Program-made: the position numbers and the translations under genes
Shown: one piece after another, positions 9,701-20,900 of the stretch
Layout: every line of letters starts with the position of its first letter
How positions within the stretch are numbered: position 1 is the stretch's first letter
NCBI GenBank assembly: GCA_030063045.1
Contig: JAQSEB010000001.1
Location: 5,022,001-5,086,000, forward strand
Reading direction: 5' to 3'
Length of the DNA stretch: 64,000 nt
Origin: Pratylenchus scribneri
Lineage: Eukaryota > Nematoda > Chromadorea > Rhabditida > Pratylenchidae
Notes under the pieces: model-generated
The model's database searches: none
What the model saw: only the letters and a program-made list of their open reading frames with translations
Told to the model about the DNA's origin: nothing

Positions 9701-10965
9701 TGCCTGATTTTTTGAGTTCATTTTGAAAATTTTAAGCGTTATAGGTGATTCAGTATTTAAATTTTTTAGGCTTTTTTTTGTCTATAGGCTATTTTGCTCA
9801 ATATCAACAAGGAAGAAACCAATCGGTAATCGAAGAAAAGCATCATCTAGAACTAGAAGTTGGCCTATTTAAATTTATTCAATCTAATTTAGAAAAGTCA
9901 CATCTCTTTCAGTGTGAAACCCAACATTTTTAAGAAAGCGTGCTTAATTTCTGATGCCATTATTTAGAAATATTTACAGCTTACTAATGGCATATCATCT
10001 TCTTTAATTGGTTGCTTCCTTATAGAGCTACGGCTAAATTGGTCCAATTATTTAACTTTTTCTCATTCTTATTCAGTTCAATATTTTATTTTAGTACCAA
10101 ATTTATTATTTAAGAAATATAAACCGTGTCAGTGGCGGCAACAATTCCATTTGGCGAGCCGAGTATTGCCGTCGCTGATTGTTGTTGTTGATTATTGTTA
10201 TTGGCGATTGGCTGAGGAATATTCGTGGCATTGTTCTCATCTGGCTTACTGTTGGCTTTGGCTTCAAACCGGTGATTACTATTCCTAAATTGAACAATTA
10301 AGATGTAAATGCATTTTGCCGAGGTTTTCCTAATAAGTTTTTTTGGTAATCAAATTTAGTAACTATTAGGAAAATGAAGAATCTAAGTCTCTATCAATTC
10401 CTATATTAGGGCAATCTTTTTGTACAAATAAACAAAATTATTTCTAAATTATCATAGTCTAATTACCCTAGAAACACTCTCCCCCACTCCTCCTCCCCTG
10501 TCTGATGAATGTGTTCCGAATCCTCCCCCACAAATTTCAGTACTTATTGACTTTGTATTGTGTCACATTTTTAGGTCAAGTGAATATACCCTATGGGTCA
10601 ACAGGAATAATGTTACGGTCAAGGATCATTCAAGGATATGATATCAGGATTTCACCTCATCCCCGAATGGCCCTACTAAATCTTATTATGTGACCTATAG
10701 GGGGACGGACCCTTTGCTTTTTCCTTCTTCAATAAAAATGGGCAACAAAATCAACAAGTAATAAATTTTCAATTCACCTTGTCCCGGAACCGGATCGACT
10801 GGAATTATTTGAATCAAAGGAAGGCTGCTGTTGGCCAACAAGACTTTTCATACTACCGCCCACAACATTCTTCCCATTCTTTTGCGAGTCATCTATTAGT
10901 GCTTTGCGCACTTTTTCACTGAACAATTCGGGCCCAATGCCGCCACCATTTCCGTTGTTCATCAT
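6736..10965 (-). CDS. Tandem CCCH zinc-finger RNA-binding protein (TIS11/OMA/POS-1 type), 9 exons, 460 aa
   Basis: Exons (minus): 10965-10778, 10284-10125, 9681-9569, 9506-9416, 8341-8268, 8211-8070, 7951-7724, 7172-6908, 6857-6736. They total 1383 nt with matching phases and stop at TAA. The two fingers are C183-x8-C192-x5-C198-x3-H202 and C222-x8-C231-x5-C237-x3-H241. Each is preceded by YKT (AYKTAMC, KYKTRIC), the TIS11 signature, with a 19-residue linker. Such proteins bind AU-rich 3' UTR elements and control mRNA stability or translation; nematode relatives act in oocyte and early-embryo fate. The N-terminus is Asn/Gln/Ser-rich; after the fingers there is a Gly/Ala-rich stretch and a Gln-rich stretch. 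The first finger is split by an intron and the 56-nt intron 8212-8267 cuts the linker; without it the second finger is out of frame. The ATG (MMNNGNGG) is the first in frame. Confidence 0.9.
8436..8536. repeat. Small dispersed repeat with TTAGGG/CCCTAA-like ends (copy 1)
   Basis: In the intron of the CCCH gene. It contains TATAGGGTTAGGGTC and, about 55 nt on, CCCTAACCTTAATCACC. Related stretches occur near 10.6, 17.0, 26.4, 35.3, 36.3 and 40.55 kb, each about 100-160 bp and in part inverted. It is not a telomere array: only one or two units occur per arm. Confidence 0.55.
10570..10705. repeat. Diverged member of the TTAGGG-like dispersed repeat family
   Basis: Inside intron 1 of the CCCH gene. 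It has partly inverted ends, ATACCCTATGGGTC and GACCTATAGGGGGA, and the same layout as the copies near 8.4 and 36.3 kb but with poor conservation of the TTAGGG cores. Confidence 0.35.
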
Positions 10966-12451
10966 TACTCAAATTTATTATCCCACCAAAATGGGTAGGC
11001 AAATCCAGAATCAAAAATGGCCAAAATACAGCAAAAATTGACTTTTTTGATGAATTTATGGAAGAATATTGGATTGTAGAGGATTAGATGAATTTGGAGG
11101 CGAATTTAGAGCTGCAGAGGGGATTAATGAAGGGAGATGGAGAAATTGAAGGGTTATATGGTAGAATTGAAGGGACGGAATGGATGATGTTTGGCTGAAA
11201 ACAAATCCACTTAAATTAATTTGAAAAAAAAAGAGATAAGATGGAAAGAGTGGGAGGATATGGCCAAAAATTGAAGATAAGCAGAAGACGAAAATATGTT
11301 GGAATTGAAAGGGGGAAGGAAGATGTTATTGGCGGCCAATTTGGACTTTTGAACCCATGTTGATTGGATTTTGGCATAAAAATGATGTTTCGAAATTGAA
11401 TGGCTGATTTTTGATTAATTTTTTGACAAAATATACATTCCTTAATTTCTTCAAGTGATTTATGAATTAAAATTAATTTAAAAAAAATTAATTTTTAATC
11501 TCTATTTTTCAATTTTTATGGTAGCAACCAATATATTTTTGACCTCATTCTATTTCCCTTTAACTAAGAAATTAATGGAGCCCTAAAATTTGCCCAAGAT
11601 TAACATTGCCTTATTAAATTATCATTAGTGCTCCAAATCCTTGGCTAGCAAATTTCTACCTGCTGGTGGAAGTTTATTATTCATTCCTTCAGCTTCCAAT
11701 AAAAATAAAGAAAATTGTATTTAATTGATTGGAAAGGAAATTGCCGATGACATGCAAACTAAAAGAGCATTTACCGTGTACCGTTAAAAATTGATTGAAT
11801 TTTAGATCCCATAAAATTGGAAAAATGAATAACCATTTTTATTTTGAAGTTTTAATAACCATCTTCTTAGGAATCAAATCAAAGGTCCAAATATGATGGA
11901 TATAGGATATTATAAGTCCAATTGAATATTGAAATATTATTATAGTTTTATTTTGCGGAATAGAAACGGATGGTGGATATTTTGATTTGGAGATTTTTGA
12001 TTTTAGAGAAATTTTGCCCTTTTATTTTCATTTTTGAGATATTAAATTTTCCAAATCGACGGGCACGAGGAAAAGCAACAAAGCCCAAGAATTTTGGGGC
12101 TTCAAAAGCCGCCAAGGTTGAGACGGCGGCTAGACTAGGCTTTTTATGGGGGAAAGAAGACGAAATTGTATGATCGTCTCAAAATGGAATGGAATTGGGA
12201 CTAAAATTAGACGACGAAATGGTTGGGCCAAATCAAATATTGTAGGGAAGGGAAATGCTCTTTTGGCAAACAATTTTACAATGCTTTGCTGGCACAATTT
12301 TTGCGCGAAGGCACAAAGGGATAAGGGGTTTTGATCGATTGATTGGGTAAAATGGCCAGGCAGTCTTTGGAATGGTTCGGTCCAAAAATTGTTCGATATA
12401 TGATGTTTGATCAAAAAATTAATTTCGTTTGGTTTGAGGAATTGTAAATTA
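10966..12451. other. Upstream region of the CCCH gene; no gene seen
   Basis: The first 400 nt beyond the ATG are A/G-rich on the plus strand and would hold the 5' UTR and promoter of the minus-strand CCCH gene. Beyond that I see AT-rich sequence. The open frames at 11970-12414 on both strands lack splice-compatible neighbours, domain signals or biased composition, so I do not call them. Confidence 0.5.
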
Positions 12452-12853
12452 ATTCAGCCTATTTCAGTTCCGTCTGTTTTAATTCCGCCTTGTTAGAATA
12501 ACCGCCTGCTGGTTAGAATAACTCCGCCTTGTTAGAATAACCGCCTGCTGGTTAGAATAATTCCGCCTGGTTAGAATAATTCCGCCTGGTTAGAATAATT
12601 CCGCCTGGTTAGAATAATTCCGCCTGGTTAGAATAATTCCGCCTGGTTAGAATAATTCCGCCTGGTTAGAATAATTCCGCCTGGTTAGAATAATTCCGCC
12701 TGGTTGGAATAATTCCGCCTGGTTAGATTAATTCCGCCTGGTTGGAATAATTCCGCCTGGTTAGAATAATTCCGCCTGGTTAGAATATTTCCGCCTGGTT
12801 GGAATAATTCCGCCTGGTTAGAATAATTCCGCCTGGTTAGAATAATTCCGCCT
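12452..12853. repeat. 19-bp minisatellite, left block
   Basis: More than 18 nearly perfect copies of TTCCGCCTGGTTAGAATAA, with variants GGTTGGAATAA and a diverged entry side (CGCCTTGTTAGAATAA, CGCCTGCTGGTTAG). The array is broken at about 12854 by an inverted-repeat element and resumes at about 13687. Translated, it encodes an NQAELFQPGG-like repeat, but no gene context supports coding. Confidence 0.95.
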
Positions 12854-12855
12854 GG

Positions 12856-13686
12856 GGCCTCTTCAAATAAATGCCATTGCCATTTGCCAGAAATGGCAAA
12901 TGGGGAACCATTTGCCATTTGCCATGTTCAAATAAAATTCTGGCGAAATGGCTGATTTCTGTTCAAATAAACCCATTAGCCAGATGCTATTTGCCAGAAA
13001 TGGCTACTTATTTTGCCATAAACCATAGATCTTGTTCAAATAAAACCCATTTTCCATGGAATGGTCGCCATTTGCCAGAAACATTTGCCATCACAAAAAG
13101 ACGATGGCAAAAATTATTTTCTCGAGAATGGGACATCGATTCGAGATTTCCCCGAGTACTCGGGGGTTTTCGGGGATGAAAAAAATTATGGTGATGTCAG
13201 ATTTTAAAAATTCTCAAGATTTTCTCATGTTTTTGGTGTGAAAAAATTACAAAAATTTTTTAACTTAAAATTCACTAAATAAAGTTCAAAAATAATTTTA
13301 AAATTGAAAATAAAATATTAACAAAATTTTTACATATTTTTTAACCTATGATCTTCAAATGCCATAATTTTTCAAATTTATTTTTTTCTTGACAAATTAT
13401 AGGTCATTGGATGTGCCTTGATTTGCTGATTAAAAATATGTTTAAAAAATTTTATTTCGATTAAAATTAAACAAGTTATAAGCAAAAATAAAAGTAAAAT
13501 GGCAAATGGCAACCCATATGGGTTTTAGAAAACCATTTATTTATTTGAACACATGGCAATGGCATCTGGCAACCCATAAGGGGAAAATATGGTTTCTGGC
13601 AAATGGATCTGGCAAATGGAAAACCATTTGCCATTTCTGGCAAATGGCATCTGGTTTCTGGCAAATGGCGTTTATTTGAAGAGGCC
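12856..13686. mobile_element. Non-autonomous inverted-repeat transposon inserted in the minisatellite
   Basis: The ends are GGCCTCTTCAAATAAA and its complement TTTATTTGAAGAGGCC, followed inward by subterminal repeats built from CCATTTGCCA/TGGCAAATGG in opposite orientations on the two sides. Both flanks continue the same minisatellite. With these borders CCTGG is repeated on both sides; because the terminal bases are GGGG/CCCC, a 3-bp CTG duplication or an extended CAGGGGCC end also fits. The 831-bp interior holds no long frame. A CCCCGAGTACTCGGGG palindrome lies near 13151. Confidence 0.8.
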
Positions 13687-13860
13687 CCTGGTTGGAATAA
13701 TTCCGCCTGGTTAAAATAATTCCGCCTGGTTAGAATAATTCCGCCTGGTTAGAATAATTCCGCCTTTCTGATTTTAATTCCGCCTGTTTTGAACTAAATA
13801 ATTCCGCTTGTTCTGACTCTAATTTTATCTGCATGTTTTGTACTAAATTAATTATGCCTA
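13687..13860. repeat. Minisatellite, right block, grading into the older CCGCCTG-type repeat
   Basis: About four copies of the same 19-bp unit resume after the inserted element. They then change to ATTCCGCCTGTTTTGAACTA and relatives, the unit type seen at 805-1045. The boundary suggests the 19-bp array grew out of the older dispersed repeat. Confidence 0.8.
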
Positions 13861-15782
13861 TTTTCCATTAAATTTACTCTCGTTTTAATGGGAAATTCTG
13901 GAGAAAATTTTAATAAAGTATTAAAAAAATGCAATATATTTAAACTTGCCTAAGGATAATCTTTATGCGAATTTAAAATAATTAAAAAAATAAAAACCCG
14001 TAGGCATTGTTTTCACTAACCAATTTGAACATTTATTGAGAGAATTTTGAAAAGAAAGAAGGAAAATTGAAAATTCCAATCCTTTTTTCCAGAAAAATGG
14101 AGCTTTTCCCTTTGAATCCTAGTCATCAATCCCCACAATTTTATTCTAAAATAAATATTACCGGAAATCCGTCCTTTCTGGCAATCATTTAGTAACTCCC
14201 GTTAATTCTATACTAATTTAATAAAGTTCATATTTACCTACGATTTAATTTGAAAATAATTCAAAACAATACCGCAAATTCATTAGAATTAATTTTGCTA
14301 CTAAGAACATTGGTGAATTTGGAATTCAAAACAATAATAATAAATTATTATTAAAGAGAGGAATATAATAATGGAGGCCCCGCATTATTATCCGGCAACA
14401 TTCACCGGCAATGAATCGATTTTAGCCCAAATCATTTGATCCCAAAAATCAAATGATTTTAGGCCAAATAATAATTTCTCGATAGAAATAGATAGAAATG
14501 AATAGGAGAGGGTTAAGTGAAGAGAAAGCAGAGAAAATATGGGCATGGGGCATTTCTAATAAGGGGTTGTATGCCGAATTTGGTCCATTTTGAATGGAGG
14601 CACCTTCCTTCAATTGGGAGGGAAAAGGAGGATGAAGCCAATGAGGAGGAATGAAGCCTTCAGAGAAGGGCCCTATGAATAAAGAGGGTGGATTGAGCGC
14701 GCGGACGCCAAAAATGAGGGAATTGAATAGGACGGGGGATAGGGGGAATTGAGAATTGGCCCAAAAACGGGGCCACAAAATCCAAATTTTTAGAACAATT
14801 TGGATCAAAATGAAAAAGCATGGAGTGTATAGTGGCTAATGGGAATTGATTGGATGAAGGATGATATTATATGATTTTATGCAAAATCCACAGGCTATTA
14901 GTAGGTTTGGTGTCGGTTCCGATTTCAAAAAATCGAAGAACTTTGAAACCGAAATTGGGGATTTTTGCTCAAAATAATCGAAAATAAGAGAAATCGAATC
15001 GCAAACAGACATTTTTCAAAAATCGAAATCCCGATTTTGAAACCGATAGTTGTCTAAAACCGCCTATTAATTAATTAATTAATTGTAAAGGGGCCTTTTT
15101 TTCACTGGAATTGTGCGGTTTCTAGCAGCTCAGATATAAGTGAAAGATATTGAATAAATTTGTTTAATAAACAATTTGAAATGGGATTATAATTTAAGTA
15201 TACCTTTTTTAAAATTCTCAGTCAGAAATTGTTAAAACTCAACTTGATTTAATTTTCCCCTTCATTAGCACTTAGCAGGTGGAATAGGCCTCTGGCCATT
15301 TTAAATTATTTATTAATAAATCATCGAAACTGTTCTCAAGTAAAATATGGCTTAAACCCTTGAATATAGGTTATGGCCAAGTCGTTGCAAAGAGTGCAAA
15401 CAATTTAAATTTTCTTTTGAAAGGGTCCATTTTCAAGTATTCACCAAATAAAATTGGGAAAAACCATTAAAATATTGTGAATTTGGATGCACCGTTGGCC
15501 ATATTCTGATAGAGAAAATCCATCAAAAAAGGATGGCATCAAAAAATGATGTAGTAGTTTGTGAAGCCAAAAAAGGGTGAGGAAATGGACCCAAAAATGT
15601 GGGGAAAATGCCGCGCACCCTTATATTTTGCCATCAATACATTTTCGGCTGCTGTTGGGGTGCGCCATTTTTGGGATCATTCTATATTCTATCATCCCTG
15701 TTTCTCTGATTCTATTCTGTTCCTGTCCTGTTTTTGTCCTGTTTCTGTCCTGTTTCTGTCCCTGCTCTGATTCTATTCAAAC
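13861..15782. other. Gene-free stretch with a dispersed hairpin repeat
   Basis: No supported gene. At about 14905-15055 an imperfect hairpin contains AAACCGAAATTGGGGATTTT and, inverted, AATCGAAATCCCGATTTTGA. Related copies (AACCGAAAT...TTTTTGCTCAAAA core) lie near 16045-16110, 21865-22000, 28875-28985 and 31545-31625. The open frame at 14449-14808 is purine-strand bias only. A CCTGTTTCTGT microsatellite begins near 15717. Confidence 0.5.
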
Positions 15783-16000
15783 ATTTATAATAGAACGAAC
15801 AGGAACCGTTCGTTACAATTGCAGTTTAGATGCTGAAGGGTAAGGGATTAAGATGATGAGGATGATGAAGAAGATCGGCTTCTGCTTCATCTCTTCTTCT
15901 TCATCATCATCGTCCTCATCCTTTTTCCCTTCCACATAAACTGCAATAGCAACCAGCAGGAACCGAACAGAAATGACTGTTCCTTTTCTGTTCACGAAAA
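15783..16000. repeat. Long imperfect hairpin (foldback)
   Basis: Arms of about 90 nt pair around the loop GATCGGCTTCTGCTTCATC. Left: CAATTGCAGTTTAGATGCTG, then GAAGGGTAAGG, then ATGATGAGGATGATGAAGAA. Right, as complement: CTATTGCAGTTTATGTG, GAAGGGAAAAAGGATGAGG, ATGATGATGAAGAAGAAGAG. The outer AACAGGAACC/GGTTCCTG also matches. It may be a foldback element or a source of small RNA from its long stem. No gene function is assigned. Confidence 0.6.
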
Positions 16001-16397
16001 TCCAGAAATAACGGAATTTTTTGCTCAAAAGAAGTGTTGTTTAAGTTGGTTTTGAACCGAGATTTTTTGGGTTTCGGTTTTTTGAAAATTCCTAGGTTTT
16101 TCGGTTTTTGCGTTTTTTGAAAAAAGGACATGAAAATTTTTAAATATTTTAATTTTTTAATAAAATATCAAAAAAATATAATAAACATTCAATCTCATAC
16201 TCATTGAGAAATTTTAACCCTAAAAATAGCCCTCTGTGAGCAGAACAGAAAAATTGCCAAAAATGAAATTGCCATAAAAATTTTAGTAAAAATGGCTCAG
16301 CCAAGGAAAATTTTACTATAAATTTTGTTTTCACAATATTTAGTTCCATTTTGTTGAGATTATGGCCAAATTGAATGTAAATGGGTTTGGTTTGACT

Positions 16398-16579
16398 GAG
16401 CAAAATGGTTGGAAAATTATGGTTGGAATTTTGGGGATTTAATGAGCGTGAAGGAAAAAATTGCCAACCATATTCGGCACACTCCAAAGCCAAAGGACAT
16501 TCATTCCCCTTCGCGCATTCCATTCCATTTGTACACGCATTGATTGAATTTAATCCCCCTCCTCTAATGGTTGGGGCAC
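16398..16579 (-). CDS. Possible orphan exon with Cys-hexapeptide repeat
   Basis: In one minus-strand frame the sequence reads CTNGME-CAKGNE-CPLALE-CAEYGW, four cysteines each six residues apart. SAPTIRGGLNSINA precedes it behind an AAAAG that could be an acceptor. The hexamers CTNGME and CAKGNE share a CxxGxE shape. Such spacing is typical of extracellular cysteine-rich repeats. No start, donor or neighbouring exon could be fixed, and the frame soon becomes hydrophobic junk. It may be a remnant of a secreted-protein gene or chance. Confidence 0.25.
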
Positions 16580-17928
16580 TTTTCCTCCTTTACCCCTCAG
16601 TAGAAGCTATTAGCTTTACGGCCATGCGCAGTTATTTTATATTTTTTTTGTGCTGCTGTTGTTGCCAGGGAGGCAATGGCGGCATATTATTTTTGAGAAT
16701 GTGAGGGAATGTGCCCAATTTATTATTTGGGGGCATTTTGTTTTATTTTTACTGTGGTTGAAAATGTGAAAAGGCTGCGCATCTATGCCCATCTAATTGA
16801 TGAATAATGGCATGAAAATAAATATTACGTCAAACAAATAATCTGAGAAAATTACTTCTAATTTTTTTGTGGGATTGAAAGCCATCAAATTTGGATGTCA
16901 TCCCAGACAATTTTTCGCCCATTATCTTTTGTACTTTTTAATTATCACGAGGAAAATTTTTTAGGTCTACTGCTGGGGAAAGATTACGGTGACCATCATG
17001 TGTTGTCCGGTTTAGGGTTTTAGTGGATATATTATCATCTCACGTATTTGTAATAACCCTAACCCTAATCACCTGTAATATGAACCTTTGATTCAAAAAA
17101 AATGCCCGGGGGATAATTATGCAGTACCTACCTTTTTTGTACAATGAAATTTTTGCATTATAATTGAAATATGGTTTTGGTCATCATTGTTACCCTAATA
17201 TTTCAAATGATTAAAATTAAAATATCTCTAGCTTTTCAAATATCCATTCAAAAATTTTAAAAATTTTAAAATATTTTTGACATTTTTCCCAGACAAATTT
17301 ATTCAAATTTTAAAAAAAATAGCATTAATTAATAAGTGGAAATTAGCAATTTGTTGCGATCAGAAAAGAATTAAGGCAATCATTTCAAAAATCCGTATAA
17401 AAATGAATAGTCAACAACATTAATAATTGAATAAATTCAACAAACAGAAAATTGCCAAATTTGAATTTTATGTTGGAGCTAGGAAGTAAAATGGAAAATA
17501 AAACTAATATAATTATTGATTGGGATTGGGAATTGCCGAAATGGAAGAATAGTATTGAAAATTATAAAAATAATTCAATCAATAATGAATAATTTGTATA
17601 TTAGCCTTATTTTTTGGGATCAGAAAAGAGATTAAGGCGATCAAAAATTTAATTGAAACATTTTTCATAACATAAATTCGTAAATGATGATAGAATAGTC
17701 AACATAATAAATTGGATTCAACAAACAGAAAAATGCTTAATTTAATGTTATGGCCACAGAACATAGTAAAATGGAATGAATGAATTAAACAACTCATATA
17801 TTTATTGATTGGGATAATTGGTTAAATTAAAATAAAAATGGGCGGATGGAAAATGCCGAAATGGAGGAATAAAAAAAGACATTTAATAAGTGAAAAAAAA
17901 ATAAAATTTATGTAATAAAATTTTGGAT
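16580..17928. other. Gene-free stretch with dispersed repeats
   Basis: A copy of the TTAGGG-like repeat lies at 16983-17095 (TTTAGGGTTTTAGTGG and AACCCTAACCCTAATCACC). From 17340 to 17830 two diverged direct copies of a segment of about 270 bp can be followed: AGAAAAGAATTAAGGC...CAACAAACAGAAAATTGCC and AGAAAAGAGATTAAGGC...CAACAAACAGAAAAATGC. Nothing codes. Confidence 0.45.
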
Positions 17929-20900
17929 TTAACGTTGAAAGAATACTGCCGGTCCCTCTGCCATTTTTCGCTTCTCACCGCGTTGATTTTGTCGGCCTGA
18001 TCCGCTCGAAATCCCCGGTTGATTTTGATTTGAGGAAGTTGAAGGTCCAGTGCCATTTCCACGAGGCCACGGTGTTCTAATAATATGTGATTGATGTTGC
18101 AAATTTGATGTGGTCGGCGGCGAAGGCGTAACAATTTCTGAAAATGGAAACATTCATTTTAATCAGTTTGAATAATTTTTAATTGAATAATTGTCCAAAT
18201 AAATAACTGAGTTTACCTAAAATTTTTATTGTCGAAAAATAATTATGTATTTTTGAAGCCATATAACTTGGGCATAACTAGTAGGTGTTAGGACATGTTT
18301 TTAGGTTTTGGGGCCAGGATGGGTTAGCCTAGGTGGGCTAAAAATTCGTACGATTTTGCCTACTCGAAAAATGATTGAATTTACCCAAAAAATTTCTTGT
18401 CGAAAAATTATGTATTTGAGGACATATATTTAAGTTCGTTAATATTAGGTGTTAGGTCTATGGCTAGGTTTAGGGTCCAGGATGGGCTTACGACTATGGC
18501 TAGATTGGGTAAGAACAAAGAAACGTAAAGTAGTGTGATTTGGCCAATTAATGGCTTCAACAAAATATTTTTTATGACAAGAAAGATTTTGGGTAAATTA
18601 TTCAGTCATTTTTGGGTAAATTAATATACTTCTATTTTTTAATATTACAAATGGAATATTCAATTAATTTTAAAATATTTTTGGTAATAATTTTTTAGAC
18701 TTACCCTCCCAATATTGCTGATGCCGCTGCTGATTATGGTGGCCATTTGTGTTTGTGGGTGGACGTGGTCGGAATGAATTATTTTGCTGATGCTCAAATT
18801 GGTCACGGCGTGAATTCCGGCCAATGATTGGTGCACTAAAAATAATTAATAAATAATTTTATTCAATTTTTTGCAAATTTCACTTCATCGGTAGGCCATT
18901 GTTTTGTTGCGGTGCCTGGAGTGGCCGAATGTTGCGAATGTAATTTTGTGGCGGCGGCGGTGGGCGATTGGGAAGATGCATTCTATTGCCCAGGCTGCGA
19001 GAACGCGGACGATTCATTTGTACGGGAGAACGAGAGCGATTGCGACCTTAAAAAAATTGTTAAATTTGCTCAATTTTATTTATGATTAATTATTAATTTT
19101 AACATATTTTTCTAATTACTATTCATTTCTTAATTAATTTGGCTAATTTAATTTTATTCACCTCCTTGCTGCTGGCCTCCAATTCCGCCAAATGTTGCAT
19201 TCAAACGTTCATTGGGTTTTCTCACATTTGGCCGATTTTCCGGAAATGATTGATTGTGCAAATTTGACTGAAAATAATTAAAATTAAAAATAATTTATTT
19301 AAATTAGAAGAATTTATAAAATTTGATTTGATAATTAGCTCAAAAATTATTAATAATAAATTTATTATTTTATTTGGACTGCTATAAATTTGATGGAAAA
19401 TATTTAAATGACTTTAAAAAATTTAATTAATATTCAAAAAATTTACCGTATGGATGTTGCGATTTGACGTGTTGGATGGACGCATTGCATTTCTTCCATT
19501 TTGTGCCGGTGCCTCCGATTGTGCATTGTCCACCAACTATATGAATGGAAAAATGTTGGTATTAAATAAAATGAAAATATTTAAAATGACGAAAAACTTT
19601 ATTACGGTTCAACGATTTTTTCCTTGACCTCCAAAATATTTATCCAATAAATATAAATAGATCTTATCAAGAAAAGTATCGATTGATAATGATTAGGCTT
19701 AGGTTTAACAAGTTTTAAAATTAATTTTAAACCAAAAACCCTAATATGGTTTAAATGGTTTAAAACCCCTTAATTTTGACCAGACCATGACGAATTATAT
19801 ACCAATCGATGTGTCTTATTAATATCTGTTGATTGTGTATTTGAGTTTGGTGGACCATTTTCAATACTCTTTTCGGCTAATTAAATTAAAACTACTTAAA
19901 TAAAAATACTGTATTTATTCTATTAGAAGCCCAAATAAAAGCCCATCCTAGCTTAGAGAGCCTTAGAAAATTGTAAGCCCATGGGCTTCTAATAGAATAA
20001 GTACGATAAAATAATTTCATTCTTACCTCAATTCGTTCTTCAAATGCACATTTCATTTCGTAGCCTTGCCAAAAGCGATTATTATTTCTGGAAATTGCAA
20101 GGCGTGCGTCCTCCCCTAGAGCATATTCCACACTGGCAACCGTACAGGGGGTTGGCAAATGCAAAACGGTCAATTTCACAATTTTCCCAACTTCAGCCAT
20201 CCTCACGGCAAGTGCATTTACTTTAAAATTTATTTTATTTTATTATTTTTATTAATTGGTAGAAGGAATTTGGAATTCGATTTTTGGCCTATTTTTTAGT
20301 GACTATTAGATTTAAAGAAATAATGTAAATTTACACAAAAAAGACTGAATTTATAAAAATTATTCCTTGTTGAAAAATAATATTTTTAGGCCATATAATT
20401 TGGTCATAAATAGATGTTATGGCTTAGGGTTAGGTAGGGTAGGAATATTAAAGAATACTGATTTAGCAAAATTATGTGGCCAAACTAATAAGAAAGAAAT
20501 TGACATGAAAGGAATTAGTGTAACAGTCTTTTTTTTTATAAGTTAAAAGATCTTGGATTTTAAATTAGCAAATTTTCTGCCATTTTTGAGTCTTGATTTT
20601 CATCAGTTAATAGAGAAATAATTAGTGGATTTTATAGAAAGTTTTGAACAAAAAAAAGGCTTAATCAGATCTTCACTTTTTGGCCATAAAATTCTGGCCA
20701 ACTTTATTATTTTAATCGATTAATATTAAAATGCTTTATGAAAAGTGTTTAATAGCATGGAGTTAAGATTTTTATTAATTGTCTAAAAAGTGCTGAGATT
20801 TCATTTTGTAAAATTTGCTTAATTATTAAAAATTTTTCTATTAATTTATAAATATAATATTTTTAATATATAAAATTGAAAAAATATTAAATTTAAATCC

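Noticed and set aside
12130..12414. Overlapping open frames on both strands near 12.0-12.4 kb
   Set aside because: No splice partners, no domain and both strands equally open; chance frames in slightly GC-richer DNA.
12685..12918. Repeat-encoded peptide with NQAELFQPGG-like units
   Set aside because: A minisatellite whose unit changes frame with copy length (19 bp is not a multiple of three).
14449..14808. 119-codon minus-strand frame
   Set aside because: Composition follows a purine-rich strand; no start context, exon neighbours or recognisable domain.
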